Assembly: GCA_903813345.2 (NCBI GenBank)
Contig: CAIIXF020000002.1
Coordinates: 19,420,455-19,484,454 of the forward strand
Reading direction: 5' to 3'
Length of the DNA stretch: 64,000 bases
Source: Owenia fusiformis
Taxonomy: Eukaryota > Annelida > Polychaeta > Sabellida > Oweniidae
Shown here piece after piece: positions 10,633 to 23,780 of the stretch. How positions within the stretch are numbered: the stretch's first letter is position 1; every line of letters starts with the position of its first letter. Made by a program: the position numbers and the translations under genes. The notes below the pieces were generated by a model. It was not told the DNA's origin. It searched no databases and saw only the letters and a program-made list of their open reading frames with translations.

Positions 10633-10642
10633 TGAGCTGTAG
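10633..10642 (+). promoter_or_regulatory. TATA-like box of the cysteine-rich gene
   Basis: TATTTATATC lies about 30 bp before the assumed 5' exon, which ends at a perfect GAG/GTAAGT donor at 10744. The transcription start is inferred from this spacing only. Confidence 0.3.
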
Positions 10643-10664
10643 TATTTATATCATTGTCAGTGAA

Positions 10665-13600
10665 AGACATTCAGAACAATCGACTGAAAGACTGCCTTGG
10701 GTAGAAACAGCGCTGAAGGTAGTTTTTTCAGAAAAAAGTTTGAGGTAAGTAAAATAATATCTTATTCTGTTTCACAAGTTTTGATTGAGTATCATAACAC
10801 TCTATGAGTCTGTCACGTGACTTTATGGATGACGCCCGGGATGACGGTTTGGCGAACTTTCCACTTCTGGTTTGTAAGGATTCTTTAACATCAATGATCT
10901 GAAGACTTAATGCAGACTTAATTCACCAAATATTTCATTTACGCGTTTCCCGGTTAAGAGAAGAATTGGTATCGATATGGAGAACTGAATTCAACAATGT
11001 TTTTCTCTTAAACCAATTATTGAAAACATTAGATGTAAAAAACACGGTCCTTCATGTAATGTTTCACTGATTGACAACAATTTAATGTGAAAATAATTTA
11101 GAAAATTTTATATAATTGTTTTTGTTAACATTTTTTTGTTTTTTAAAGCAATTGTTTTTTGTTCCTTTTTACCATTTCTTGAGAATGAAATTGTCTTTCC
11201 GAAGCATGTTTGAACAAAATAGCATATACAACAACATTTTCTTTGATTTCCCAATATCAAAGCTGTACAAAGGAAACACGTTATGTTTATGTCATTTTGT
11301 TCCAATGAGGTTCGGATAAATGTTTCATTTCATTCAGAACATATGATACCAAGAACAAAAGAAGTGTCCGATGTGTTTTCTTAAACAATATAGAGAAAAG
11401 TATATATTTACAATGTATATACTCGTATATCTATTTCAAATTATATTGTTACTATTTAAAAGATGACCATTAAATTGACAATGTGTAAAATTCTCATAAT
11501 TTTTGATGACTGATTTAAGAGAAACGTGTGTTCAAAATGTTCGCCATATCGATACCCATCCTTTGCTGTTATATGGGTACTAAATGTTGTGTCATGATTT
11601 GGGATTTTTTAAATGTTTACCCTATGAATTTTGTTTACACTAGGCGTCAAAATGAGAGCAAATATTGTATTGTGTATTGCTGTAATATGGGTACTAGATG
11701 TTGTGGTGGAAGGACAATCGAGCGTGATTGTTAAACGAGAGGAGATAGCAGCAGTGTAAGACATCATTTTACTCATAAAACTCAATTGTTTCTACAGTAT
11801 TCACACTTTTCTAATTGGGTAGAAATCGAAAAAGACACAATCATATTAAATTTTCCATTAATTCAGTATTTGGGTAAATGAACTGTGGTTAGTTTAACTA
11901 CACCCATCATGGGCGTAGCCAGGGAGAGTGCGATGGGTGCGATCGCACCAGTCTCCCCCCCCCCCTCCCATGACCTTATCTTCAATTACCATGTAGTTAA
12001 GGTCAGTTTTTAATGGTGTAGGGAAAGCATAGCCAAATGTAGGCAGGCGTGTGGCAGGATGGAATTCTGCTGTAAAGAGAACAAGGAGGCAAATGACACC
12101 GATTACACATGCATTTCCATTCCTTTCGTAAAAGCAATGAGGGATGTACTAGGGCAAGAATGTAGAGCAGGTTCCTTGTTGGCCGTTAAGTTACAAAAGA
12201 AGGCAAAGAACCAAAGAATCAATCGTGAGTACTCGTTGCTACTCGAGCCTTTAAAGTTTTTGCCTCTGTGGTGTAAAGATATGTACACACGCTGGACTTC
12301 TGAGACCAGGTTTCTTCAGCATGTGGCAAAAAAGCTAGCTAAAGCTGATGTCAACTAGAACACTTGGGAGGTGATTTCTAGAGTGCTTCTGACTCGATAA
12401 AACGCTTGCGCTGGCGAGCACCATTGTTTTTACCTTCGATAAAGAGGAGGGAAAACCCCATGATTCGATTGATGACATACGATTTCTTCCTTCGCGCACC
12501 TCTTTTTCCGGAAGCACTTACCCTCCATCTTGGTTTTCAAAGTTTTCAAATTGACCGAGTTTTAAACCAATCAACGATCGACTCGCTAAACCGATCAGCG
12601 ATGATGTCATCTCAATACAGATTTACAATATAAGCGTATGTCATCTTTGAACCCTGGGGTTTCTCCCCTTTTCCTTCGATATCAATACTATTATAGTATC
12701 TCAACTTGTAACTCAAATGAAATGAAAAAATATTTTAGTGTTTGTATGGTGAACTGTAAGTCCCACAAAAGGGGGAGCGGGCCCCATGCCCCCCCCCCTC
12801 CCATGTCATGTTCTAGTATTCTCTCATAACATTGAGGCACTAAATATACAATACAAAAATTTATGATACTGGTCAGCCAGACCTTTATCAAACCTTCGCT
12901 CCAAAGGTTTACTACATCATTTGTATAAATTAATTGAATCATAATATCACCCTAAAGGTAAAACCATACCACAGAATTTAGACCGATATAGCAAACTAAC
13001 CATCCTGTCTCATGTAAAAGTTTGAGCATTCAACGCCTCTTATTATAAAATCTAGAGCCAACGGTAAGAAACTTTTTGATCGGCCCTTGTACAAAGAAGT
13101 TCATATGTTGATATTATCTCAAATTAATTGTCTTACAGTTCCTCCAGGAATGACAACAACTACAACTACAGCCGCACCAGGGGAAGAGCATAAAGTGTGA
13201 GTAAAACTGCTCGATTAAAGTATGTATCAATGTCCATGGTGACAATAACCAATAATTGATTGATTATATGGTTATTTTTTACATTTTTAACCCACCAATG
13301 TAATTGCAGGGATAGGTAGGAATATCGAGAAGTCATAACTCAAATACCGTTTCAAATATTTGATTCAAATTTTGTTGTCGTATGCCTTATGGACATAGGA
13401 CCCCTGCTTGAGAAGGTATTTTTAATATGGCTATTCAATTTAAAATTTAAATCTTTGATTCGGATTTTATATTCTGATGCTTTAGAGATATAGGAGCCCT
13501 ACTCAAGAGAAAAAATCAGTATGGGTGCTCAATTTTAAAATGGCAGCCACTTTCATTGAAATAAATAATAAAGTACCATTTATGGAATTTTATTGGCGCT

Positions 13601-14304
13601 TATTTTAAAATGACTGCCATTTTTAATAAAAAATAACTCAAATACAAGTTCGTTGACGGATTTGGTCCAGATTTTCTATGCTGATGATTTAGGAACATAT
13701 CGACTGTTTCAGGTCACATTATGGGTGAAGATCTCGTCAAAGAGAGAAATAGTTCTCTACCACTTCCTGGTTATTTCAATTATGTAATGTCCAAAATGAT
13801 GAGGGATTCAACAAAATTTGTTTTGTTTGGTTGAATTTGCTACATGTGGAGTTATTGTTTTATAATCGATTTCCTACTGCGTATACGTGTAAAGGTATAT
13901 TCACCCGCCATCCCAATCCCAACTTGATACTCATAGCATCTTTCTGTTTAACCTGAAACATCTCAGGGCTGAGAAGATTTGAGATGTCATGGTTCATCAT
14001 GATGTCCCAATCCTACAATACGTTACAAATTAGAAACATTTGCCTTTATTTCAGGACCTCGTATCATACTTGCGCTGACGTATGTAGCAGGGAGGAGTAT
14101 TGTTGCTTCCCCGATATGGCTGCGTTGCGGGTGGGTACCGATTACACATGTAAGACAAGTGCAGAAGGAAAGCTCTTAGAGAAAAATGGCCAAGCGTGTT
14201 GGCCAGGGTCCCAAGAAGCTGAACGAGGATGAATAGAACAAGAACAAGAATAATGAGTTTTAATGTAAAAAAATGTGATCATTGACATATTGTTGATGAA
14301 TAAA
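10665..14304 (+). CDS. Secreted protein with two copies of a six-cysteine domain; five exons, unrecognised family
   Basis: Assembled from splice consensus and phase; coding is 537 nt, 178 residues. Non-coding exon about 10665-10744 (donor GAG/GTAAGT). Exon 2, 11644-11755, encodes a signal peptide (MRANIVLCIAVIWVL) and ends phase 2. Exon 3, 12028-12224, encodes cysteine domain 1 and ends phase 1 (AATC/GTGAGT). Exon 4, 13139-13196, encodes a PPGMTTTTTTAAPG linker and ends phase 2. Exon 5, 14055-14232, encodes domain 2 and the stop. All four joins keep the frame. Both domains follow C-x3-C-x5-CC-x12 to 14-C-x15 to 16-C and share TDYTC. A dibasic VKR near residue 30 could be a processing site. 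An AATAAA lies at 14299. I know of no family with this framework; the protein is presumably extracellular. Expression is not shown, and the acceptor of exon 3 is weak. Confidence 0.6.
10967..11275. repeat. Dispersed repeat, copy B (paired with 6656-6945)
   Basis: Second copy of the 290-bp AT-rich repeat. It lies in the first intron of the two-domain cysteine-rich gene. Confidence 0.8.
11644..11755 (+). CDS. Exon 2 of the cysteine-rich gene: signal peptide
   Basis: The acceptor TTTTGTTTACACTAG precedes it. ATG is at 11652. A hydrophobic stretch ends near VVVEGQSS, a plausible signal-peptidase region. The donor AGT/GTAAGA leaves phase 2. Confidence 0.6.
12028..12224 (+). CDS. Exon 3 of the cysteine-rich gene: cysteine domain 1
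   Basis: Reads VIAKCRQACGRMEFCC at the start, then TDYTC and GQEC. The frame stays open past the donor to a stop at 12358, but the GTGAGT at 12225 gives the only phase that joins exon 4. The acceptor (GGGAAAG/C) lacks a good pyrimidine tract. An alternative at 12042 also keeps phase but removes the first Cys. Confidence 0.5.
13139..13196 (+). CDS. Exon 4 of the cysteine-rich gene: Thr-rich linker
   Basis: A 58-nt exon with acceptor TTGTCTTACAG and donor AAAGT/GTGAGT. Encodes LPPGMTTTTTTAAPGEEHK, a likely O-glycosylated spacer. Confidence 0.6.
14055..14232 (+). CDS. Exon 5 of the cysteine-rich gene: cysteine domain 2 and stop
   Basis: The acceptor CCTTTATTTCAG precedes it. Encodes CADVCSREEYCC, then TDYTC, then ACWPG, and ends GSQEAERG with TGA at 14230. 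The cysteine spacing copies domain 1, and both domain exons are entered in phase 2. Confidence 0.65.
14299..14304 (+). terminator. Polyadenylation signal of the cysteine-rich gene
   Basis: AATAAA lies 67 bp after the stop codon, followed by AT-rich sequence. Confidence 0.5.
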
Positions 14305-14443
14305 ATATAAAAATATATAATTCTAACTGTTTTTTTACTTGTTTTGTTTATTTTATGCTGCAATTATTCATTTACATTCGTTTACTTTTATTTATTTGCA
14401 TTATCGTTCATGTTGCAACCAGTGCCCTGGCTTAAGCTTGTAA

Positions 14444-17400
14444 CACTGTGGCTAGTCGATCTATGTGGATGCAGTCATTTATATGTAATGTATCGTGGGT
14501 ACTCGCGTACATTATAGGGAATGGGATCATTGCAAAAATATGACAGCAAATCGAGGTAAGTGATCTCAGAGTTTCTACTTAACATTGTGACTTGAAATCT
14601 TGCACACATATTCAATATACATAGTATGACAATGTGTGAAAGTTTCAGCTACCATATTCCTGTTATAGGGAAGATATTTGAATAACATTTCGTAAACGTC
14701 AACATATATGTATAAAATGGATGCACCTATGTATCATTTGGATTCAGAACGGTAACAAATGGATGCTTTAATAAATTATACTTTTATCATGATGATTTAT
14801 TTACTGATGGACAACTGGCCAGATTTTCTTTGTATCCATTGTTTGGATAAACATTCCTCATTCAGTAAAGTAATTAGCCACCCCATTACAAGTAGTCTAA
14901 AGGCACCCTCATGAAAAATTGAAAATACTATATATAAACCCATCAACAGGAAAATGCCATTACATATGAAATAAAGGACCCACGGTCTTGTGCTCACACA
15001 GTGTAGAACCTACAGAGGAATGTATATCCTGATTAACAAACAAAAGTATTGGTAAATATGAGATCAATTAAAGATGATTTGTTGTAGTCAAAAGAAAAAC
15101 TATGAATTTGACCTAGATTTTGACCTGGGCCTTTTAGTGTTCAAATTTTGAAGGAAAGTAGATTTTGAGGGACGGCTTCTATTGTAGATTCTTATTAAGT
15201 TGGCTGCATCCAAGCTGTATCTAGAGTTGTGTTGTTACAATTGATAATTTTCTCAAGCCCCATTGACTTAGCATGGGATACCAAAATAGCGATTTTTGAG
15301 ATTTCAAAATGCCATAACTTCCGCACCGGAAGTCGGATCAAAATCTGGTTTGCAGATTCGGATTCCTTGGACAATTTTACACACATTTCATAACTTATAC
15401 ATTGAATTCCAAGAACTTTTTATTGTGACCTACTTTTCAGATGCCATATCTCAAAAACGGTAAGAGTGATCAAAAACAACTTGCCTGTAGGGATTGGCTT
15501 TTTTCCAAGGAACATGATTAAAAAACGGAGCAAAAATATTCAAGGACGACTGAGAAAATTGAAAAAATGACAAAGTACTGGATTTGACTTAGTTCCTGGT
15601 TTAAACCGGATTACACCCAGATCTGGACTTGGACCTGAACTGGACCTTGACTTGGACCTGGACCTGGACTTGGACCTGGAAATGGACTGGACTGGTATTT
15701 TTTCAATCTTTTTTTCTCTTCTCTTGACTTTCTATAAGGCTATCATCAGATCTATTTTTCTCGAAATTTAAAAATCAGCAATTTCTCGGAAACTGGGCGA
15801 ACTTGGGAAATGGCGATGATAGGTCAAATAGACATTATGGATATGCATAAAATGAATGTGGAAATGACTCAATCCGAATAGCAGTTTTAATTTGTGCAGC
15901 CAATGTTGACAGACGGACGGACCAACGGACGGACGGACGGACCAACGGACGGACGCCTGGTTGATCCCATAGTCTCACTGTGTGAGCCAAAAACTATGGT
16001 TTTATCGCTGATACTGTTAATTTGAAAAACGGGTCCATAACATGTAATGATGACAATGAAAATGTTGAAATTAGGTACGCTAATGAAGTGAATTCAGAGC
16101 AAAAGACCCATCGACCCACTGGAATACCCACAAATCAAGTTTCATAGCCTTGCCAAAGTCGGTCTATTTTACTTATCTTGATTTCTATTATGACCGCCTT
16201 GTACCCAAGAGAAAGCCATGTGCTTTACCGACCCAATGTTTTTGTCCGTAAAATTTGACAAATCAACGACGGCCCTACATTGCCTGACTAGGTCTTCGTG
16301 CATTTCCATCGCGAATTCAGTTTTGATTTTGAATCAACATTGAATTGCATGATTTCATTTAGACGAGTATTAATGACTGCTTACATTCCAATGTACATTT
16401 AATAACATAATATATTGTAACTCTCAAGAAACACTCGATCAGATCATTGAATTTCAAGTCCTAGACGGGTAGTTTGCTTTTTTATGCAGGTCAACCTGAT
16501 AACGTTTTGATTGGTCAATCAGCCTGAAGTCACACGTTGTGTCCATGTCCATATTGTCAATCAATATGGTTTTGCGATACCCTTAGGTAGCCTAGGTATT
16601 ATGGGAATCTCGGAACCGCTGAATAAGTTAGCATAATATCAGCGATGATACATTGGATTGTACAAGGTGGTAATAATTCAAGATCAGATAAGTAAATAAA
16701 TACCGACTTGGGCAAGGCTACCAGTTTCAGAGCCATTAATATTCCTTGAAGGTGACAATGAGACAGATGGACCATCCGTAAATCTTGATGATTTTGTCAG
16801 CTCAGCTGAACGAGCCTCCAGATTCCTTGAAACAAATGACCATCATTCAAGAATAGTATTATCTATTTACAATATTTTGAAATCGTGGTAAGTGGAATTT
16901 TTCCAATTACCAATATAGCATTATTATTGTTTTCGGACACTGTGGATTAAAATATTAAAAATACACACATTCAAAATGATTCAATTGAAACCTAGCCAGT
17001 CTGTTCAATGAATCCAATCAGAACGTCTACTAATCCACATGATACATCATAATTAAATTGCTTTTTTAAAGCTGATATTTCATACCATAACTCCAAAAAT
17101 ATTATAGAACGCATTGTATTTGTATTTTACTTCACACAGACATATTTGTGTATGTGAAATAATTATATTACTTGAATTTTTTATTCCCCATTACAAGGTA
17201 AACCTATGGCAAATTATACATACCTTCTCACAGCTATGAGCGAGATGATAAAACTGGTCGAGTGAACTCGTTTGAGTTATCTATTCTCCGTAAAAATATC
17301 AGAGAATGTGTGTTTATAGCGTAGCTTTGGTTTTGTAAATCAATGAAGTATGATATACACGGATGAGTAAATATAGATTATTTAAACAGAAGTGCAAAAT

Positions 17401-17485
17401 TCTTCCATTGAAAAGTACAGAGGCGGGTACTCACGAAACATTACATGTGCCTGACTGCATCCACATAGATCGACTAGCCACAGTG
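14444..17485. mobile_element. 3.0-kb segment bounded by inverted repeats
   Basis: A 34-bp block starting CACTGTGGCTAGTCGATCTA (14444-14477) is repeated exactly in inverse orientation at 17452-17485. Similarity continues inward for about 30 bp (ATGTAATGT, CGTGGGTACTC). No transposase ORF is visible. The inside holds a GACCTG-type repeat at 15610-15690 and GGACGGACGG repeats at 15913-15955. It may be a non-autonomous element or two oppositely placed copies of one repeat. Confidence 0.55.
14985..16005. repeat. Composite repeat with GGACCTGGACTT and GGACGGACGG arrays
   Basis: GACCTGGACTTGGACCT units (about 15615-15690) and ACGGACGGACC units (15910-15955) lie in a stretch bounded by CTCACACAGTGTAG and TCTCACTGTGTGAG, which are near-complementary. 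It looks like a nested non-autonomous element inside the 3-kb segment. Confidence 0.45.
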
Positions 17486-17974
17486 TGTAAAAGAGGTAGA
17501 GGTGTAGGGTGTATTCCAGTAATATAGATGTCGTCTATTTCAACATTCTATTTTAAATGTCTTGCCGCTTATCAAATTGGACCACAGTGTTATAAAATTA
17601 ATAGATGGAGTTTGTATCATCATTGTATTTGTTACATCCTTGTGTATCTACACCCAAGAGTGGAAATAATTACCCAGAATTCAAAGATGAACTTATCGTC
17701 ACATGATGTGAACATAAACCAATTAGAGGTGTATCCATTGGCATACATGAAATTGAGTTCATGTATGAATCCTGTGTTATTTCCTCGTTTTGTACACTCG
17801 CAGTCTTCCAAGCGCCTCTTCAAAACTTGCATTTACTTTATGTTCGTCATGCTCTAGGCAAGATATATTTTCTATAGTTTGTGAGTATTCATAGAAACGA
17901 AAGTGTCTAGGCCATCAAAGTATTTATTTTGTTTAAAGTTGCAAAAAGCAAACATCCTGAAACTTATGTTAAGT

Positions 17975-18345
17975 CGTGTTCATATTTGGCACTGAGGTGG
18001 TTGTCATAGTGACTTGAATATGGTTGAACAGCGGAGTAAATCATAGGGTCACAAAAGATGAAGAAAGCAGTTACATTTTTAAAGGACCTCTGATCAATTG
18101 ATCTTTTCCAACCATTTTTATTGAGCATTAAATATGATTTTCTACTTGTGGTTGTGAAGCAATTCACAAACACTCCAATAACTAACAAAAATCTCAGTGA
18201 AAACTGTAAATATAGAATATTAGTTATGACATTAGATATCAGAAAAAGAATAACAATTTTTGTTTGTAATTTGTGAGGTTACGATTTGCTCCGCTGAACC
18301 CGACTTCAAGTTACTATGACAACCACTATAGCGCTTAATATCAAG
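17975..18345. mobile_element. Foldback element, about 370 bp
   Basis: GTGGTTGTCATAGTGACTTG (left) and CAAGTTACTATGACAACCAC (right) are inverted, as are AACAGCGGAGTAAATC and GATTTGCTCCGCTG. AT-rich non-coding centre. Confidence 0.75.
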
Positions 18346-21300
18346 CTAAATTTTCCGGATGGTCAAGGAAATGTATCATGCTACTCTTATGTAAGTTTGG
18401 TTTATAGATATCACAAAGTAAATGTTTTAGAGCATAATTAACTTGATTAAACGAACTGTAATAGTAATCTCTCTTCATTTTGAAAGATGTACAAAATTGG
18501 TAATTAAAAATCCATATTATGCTTGATTATTGTTAAAGTCACATGAATCTTTTTTACTTCTTAACAATATTAACATGGAATTCTATATTGTTGGGTTCTG
18601 TTGGTTGGTAAGTGATTGTGCACGCTCCTATTTCCTCCTTCATACAGTAGCACCATATTATACCTGAAATTGTCACTTTTTACTGATCCAACATGACGTA
18701 TAAAATTCCTATATTACACAATAAAAAGCTTTGAGATATTATTTTGTAAATCAACGACTTTTTATTCATAGTTGATACAGGAGCACATATAAATATAAAA
18801 TACAAACGTGTACAAATGACCGAAAAACTATAACGTGTACGCAATTCTCTGTCTTTTGAAAAATATTTCATGTTCAGAAGTGGCCCAGTCATTTAAAATA
18901 GGCATTGTACACTGTACAGTGTATATGTGTTATATTTACTATAGAGTTGTCTCTGGCAGGTCTTTGGTACCATCCTTTTATGTCAACCTTCTGGTGAACT
19001 AGGTCGATCTCCTGTGATCTAAAAGTCGACGAGAACCCTAAGATTATGCGTGTCCAGAAAATATCATTGTATGGCTGTTCAACTCAGACATGTCATCACG
19101 GTATCCTGTAAAAGATGTAAATACAAAATAGCAACTGATCAAAATCAAATCTCATTATTAAAACATTAATAGTAGCTGGCCTTTAACTATAAAATGAGTG
19201 AACCCTGCCAATATTAATGCGCCTAAATACAACATAATCAGTGGTAATTGGGTTAGCCTATTCACTTTGGCTAAAACATTGCGCAGGTCTCCATTTATTT
19301 CGACAGATATACGACCAAATATCGAAAATTGCTTTTAAATTGGTACAAAGTAGATTTCGATGGGTTTCCTTTATTTCTGCAATATTTCAAACTGCAAGTC
19401 GGAGAAAAGAACCCCATACTGCATCGGGTGTGGGCTACAGTAACCTTTCTGCGAGTCGTATACATTGTACTTATGGCACGGTTGCGAAATGGATCAAAAA
19501 TGCATGTAAATTACTTAAACATGTACGTTATATTCCATCTTTTCAATTAAATAATAAGATCATTTGTTTTGGTAAGGTTACCCCGCGTATTTATTGTTCT
19601 TTAAATTCGTTCTTGGAAACACTTAATTTTATTCCAATTTCGTTTCTTATTGAAAAGGGGACGCGTTTAAAAGAAATTGGGATGACTTTACTCTATTTTC
19701 CAATTTCAAATAGCCTCCCGTCCCTCCATGACAGACTGACTTTCCTTTAATTTTGTTTTGATTTCGATGTGAGTAATTTTTAAGAACATGAGAAATTATT
19801 CTAATCACAGTAATCAGAGTGGTGATGATCATATCATACATTTTAACCCCAACCATTCCCACGGCGCTATTAGCCAACTGCCTTTATATGACAATGACTG
19901 TATCCATATGTAGCCCAATCTGACAGAGTGGGCGCTTTAATCAGTACAATTGCACATAATTGCTTTAATCGCTCCTTAATTTACTAGATATTATCATTAC
20001 ATATTATTTCATCTTCAATGTTGCTCCAAAGGGACTCATTTATAACGCGTATGTTTCTTTCACTATGCTTATTTAAGATTTAAGTTTTGCCATTGTTTTG
20101 GCACTCGAAGGACCCGTTTCCTTGATCCCAACTAGGGTCCTGTTTGGATGGATGAACCCAATACAACAGTGATTGAAATAATGCTTTTGCATGAAAAATA
20201 TTAATTTATTTAGGATGTCTCCATTTTCATCTACCATTCGGTCTACATTCAAATAATTGGTTCACAAAAAATATAAAATATGCTATGATAAAATAACAAT
20301 TAATTCAACAAACGCTAAACTTATAATTATTGCTACAAAAGGCAATAATAAAAGACAAAAAATCAAATATTTCCAGAAAATGTACAAATTGCAAATTCTT
20401 TTTTTTCAATAGTATTAACAATGATATCTCTGTAACCATTTAGTAGATCTTTTCAATATTTGGAGTGCAGTACTGTTTGTCGGCTACAGATATCCTCTGT
20501 AAAAGAGAGCTTGGTAATTTTTACATTTCGTTCATATGGCTTACACGAATTGCATTTTGCCTGGCAAAATGATTTCCGAATTTGAAGTTATATAATGGAG
20601 AACATCGTGCTACGATTGATAATTATACTCTTGTATTTCTATTTAATGATCGTTCATTACATTAATTCCAAATTTCTTCTCTACTGTATTCAACTCTATT
20701 TCCGTTCTCTCTCACCTTGTGTTTTGGATTTACAACACAGTCAGCTCATCATATCCCCACGGGAACTTTCTCAATAGGTCTGCAATCACAAGCAGTGGGC
20801 TTTTAATCACTCATGTTCGGCATAATCTCGCTATTGTTTTAGCTTTAATTATTACAAAGTCGGGAAAATTGCTCCCAAAGCGCTTGGCAAGTTCTGGTAT
20901 ATTTCAAAAGTCGACTTATGAGAATAGAGAGACATTAGTCAGTAATGTAGAAAATTGCTATAATATCAGTTATGATAGCATCGACCGAGTCTCGCAATAA
21001 ACATCAAAGGAAACGTTGGGTAACTTATCACAAAAAGCGATTTGAATCGACATACATGTACACATATACATGTCATCAAATCACCCATATTTGTAGTCAA
21101 AGTGTCATCTGAAGAAATAGCTTCATATTTATTTTTCATATTTATCTATTTAGGAGTAAGTTAGTAAAAATTAAAAGATCCTGATAAAGGCATAGGATAA
21201 TATTTCCCTGTGATGCATTTTCGTATACTGGAGACTGATATTTTGTCTATTTTTCAAGTTTCTTGCAATTGTTAATTGTACATGACCAATGTTGTATACA

Positions 21301-23705
21301 AAAGTCAACATAAGAAATATATAGGATATAATGAAAAGTCATGAAAAGTATATATTAAACATTTAAAATTATATAACTCAACTGAAATCCATGGTGCAAC
21401 GAATGGAGTGGTTGAGCGAGTAATTGGTCGATTTCTGTCCTAAAAAGGCCTAGTTTTGCTAAATATTATCCTACACTAAATTATAATTCATAAAACTTAA
21501 AAAGCAAACTTAAATACTTCCAACTAATGGTATGCCTTAGATTTTAGTGCGCAAGACTAGTTTGAATATAAAAGCAATGTAGTATCGGCTGATACTAGTT
21601 TCATCATCTGACAGTTTGAATTCAACATGACAGTAGGAAGCATCACGCCCGTGGCACTTATTTAAATTGACTCAAATGTCAGAAAGGCTAGGGGACCAAT
21701 TCATCTACGCACATATTATATTGATCTCCAAGACGCGTTGTCAATCGGGATACTACAAATGGTAAAATGATGAGCTGAAAGAAATTGATCGCATTGATTA
21801 GAATTTATATTTGAACTGAATGTATAATTTTCAAAATGAGCAAATTTGTGAATTGCTCGTACTGTTGTTGAATCCTCTAAGTCCTTTGCTGCTTTGCTGT
21901 TTGACTTTTTTATTATTATTTTGTTCATTTATGTCTATATTCTTTGTTTAAAATTCATATTTTTCTCCTTTTCACATTCTAATAATACTTATGATACATT
22001 TTTCATCAGCCATCAGCCTTCTTACCTAATTAACATATTCCTAGCACACATGTTAACAGAGTCGTTGAATATTGTAGTCCAGGATTACAGTGCTGTTGTA
22101 GATCTGTTCTTGTATAATACAATCGTAGACGATTCACCGGAGAACATATTCAAATTCCATTCTTTATATCTTATAATGGTAGCTCCTTCATCGGTGACAC
22201 TCGAAATACATAACGCGTTATTCCATTGTGTTTAGATTCCCGTTTTCCCCATCCCCCGGGCTCCATCCAAGGATTACATAACATATTCCAAGTCAGGTTT
22301 CTTCCAATTTATTTTCTGAAATACAAGCGAAGTGTTTATTTTCCTGTATTAAATACAATAAAGCCGGAAGCCTACATATCTGTTCATTTTCCAAATTATT
22401 TTTATTTACTTTTTCAACTATGCTTAAAAATGCAAAATAACTAAAGAAACTGCCAAAATGTTATGTTTCTGGCTTACCTGACAGTCCTAACCGACCGTCA
22501 ATATAAGCCTAGAACGTCAACTGAATTTATCCCGGAACCCACGAATTTAACCTAAGATCAGAAATAACACAATAGAAGGGACTATAACTAGGTTTGTTTG
22601 GTATAATTGTAGGGTTTACGCCATTAACCGTAGTAATAGAGCCCAAATTCAATTCTGTAACTTAATTCTTCTCCGCAAATTTTATTTTAGTTTCCAAGCG
22701 TATGACCTTGTTGGAAAATGAAGACCCGCGCTGTCAGTTAGCATTTTGATTAAACAAACCACGCTTGTCATAAGAACAATTTGATATTTCACTTGAAGTA
22801 TCTAAATATTTTTAGGCAGAATTTCGGGATTTATTTGTCGGTGATTAAATGAAATACATTAAGTCTATTTGCAGTTCTTATAATGTATAATTGTAAAGGG
22901 AGAATTTAGTAAAGTTATGAACGTAGAGTAATGACGGACGGGGAAGCTTTTATTAAACCTCGGAGGGAAATGCAAATATTATTTTTGATTACATTAGTTT
23001 TTTTAATCAGTGATCAAACTAGTTCGGAATTATTTCTGAAATAAAATTGACACGTCGAAAATTCAGCATCTGATATTTGGAATTAGGATTCCTGATTATT
23101 GACACCAGACTCAATATATTCGATTTTAATCCGAAAAAAACTTTCTTTGAAAGAGGCTTCTGACAGAATGGGGATGTTTACCAAGGAAACATAATCTCTT
23201 TCTAGAACAAATCTGTCGGCTTGTATTGTTGAGAAGGCTGGTAAATGACTAAACATACTCAAACACAACCTCTTCTTAAAATTCCCCGATCGGAGTATAC
23301 ATTCTAAAATGCAAAATCATTGAAAACTAGAGAAACAAGAAACTTTTAAGAAAATAGGCACGTTGTCCATACTCTAAGTCGTAAAGAAAGAAATGCATCC
23401 ATATCATTTAAATTAAGGAGTGAAATTGTGTAGTATGTGCATGACAAAATTGATATTTTACAAACGGCCCTCAACTCCCATTCAGATTGATTAAAAGCAT
23501 TGAGAAGAGAACATCACAGTATTTTTGGTAATCAAGCGTTCGTAAGGGAATCTCTCAAAGCGTTTCATATCTTTCGGATGGAAAAACTTCTTTTTGGTAC
23601 CCAAAAAGGCCTCGTAATATGTCGTACAAAACGACTGAAGCCAGACCACCTGGTCCGCTACGTAATAAAACCCATTATCAATTTCAAATCTATTAGAAAG
23701 ACGAG

Positions 23706-23780
23706 GCTCGTAGCCAGGGGGTCGGGGGGTTCGAGCCCCACCCCTGAAAGAGTCTACATAATATTATATTATATTATATA
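23706..23780. repeat. GTAGCCAGG-type element fragment with AT microsatellite
   Basis: CTCGTAGCCAGGGGGTCGG resembles the terminus of the complete element at 39382. It is followed by TATTATATTATATTATATAG. Only one end is seen. Confidence 0.45.

Noticed and set aside
15610-15955. Repeated GGACCTGGACTT and GGACGGACGG arrays as a CRISPR-like or coding repeat
   Set aside because: Units are contiguous simple repeats without unique spacers, in a eukaryotic genome.
17528-17857. 109-codon plus-strand frame
   Set aside because: No signal peptide, domain or splice support; overlaps an equally open frame on the minus strand.
19241-19750. 169-codon open frame, plus strand
   Set aside because: No recognisable domain, compositionally like its AT-rich surroundings, no splice or promoter context and an overlapping frame of similar quality.
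21391-21425. GAATGGAGTGGTTGAGCGAG, with similar words at 28862-28887 (minus) and 43876-43896, resembling a pol III A box of a tRNA-derived SINE
   Set aside because: No properly spaced B box and no shared flanking sequence among the three sites.
23706-23752. tRNA-like T arm (GGTTCGAGCCC)
   Set aside because: No acceptor or anticodon arm fits around it. The sequence belongs to the GTAGCCAGG repeat family.
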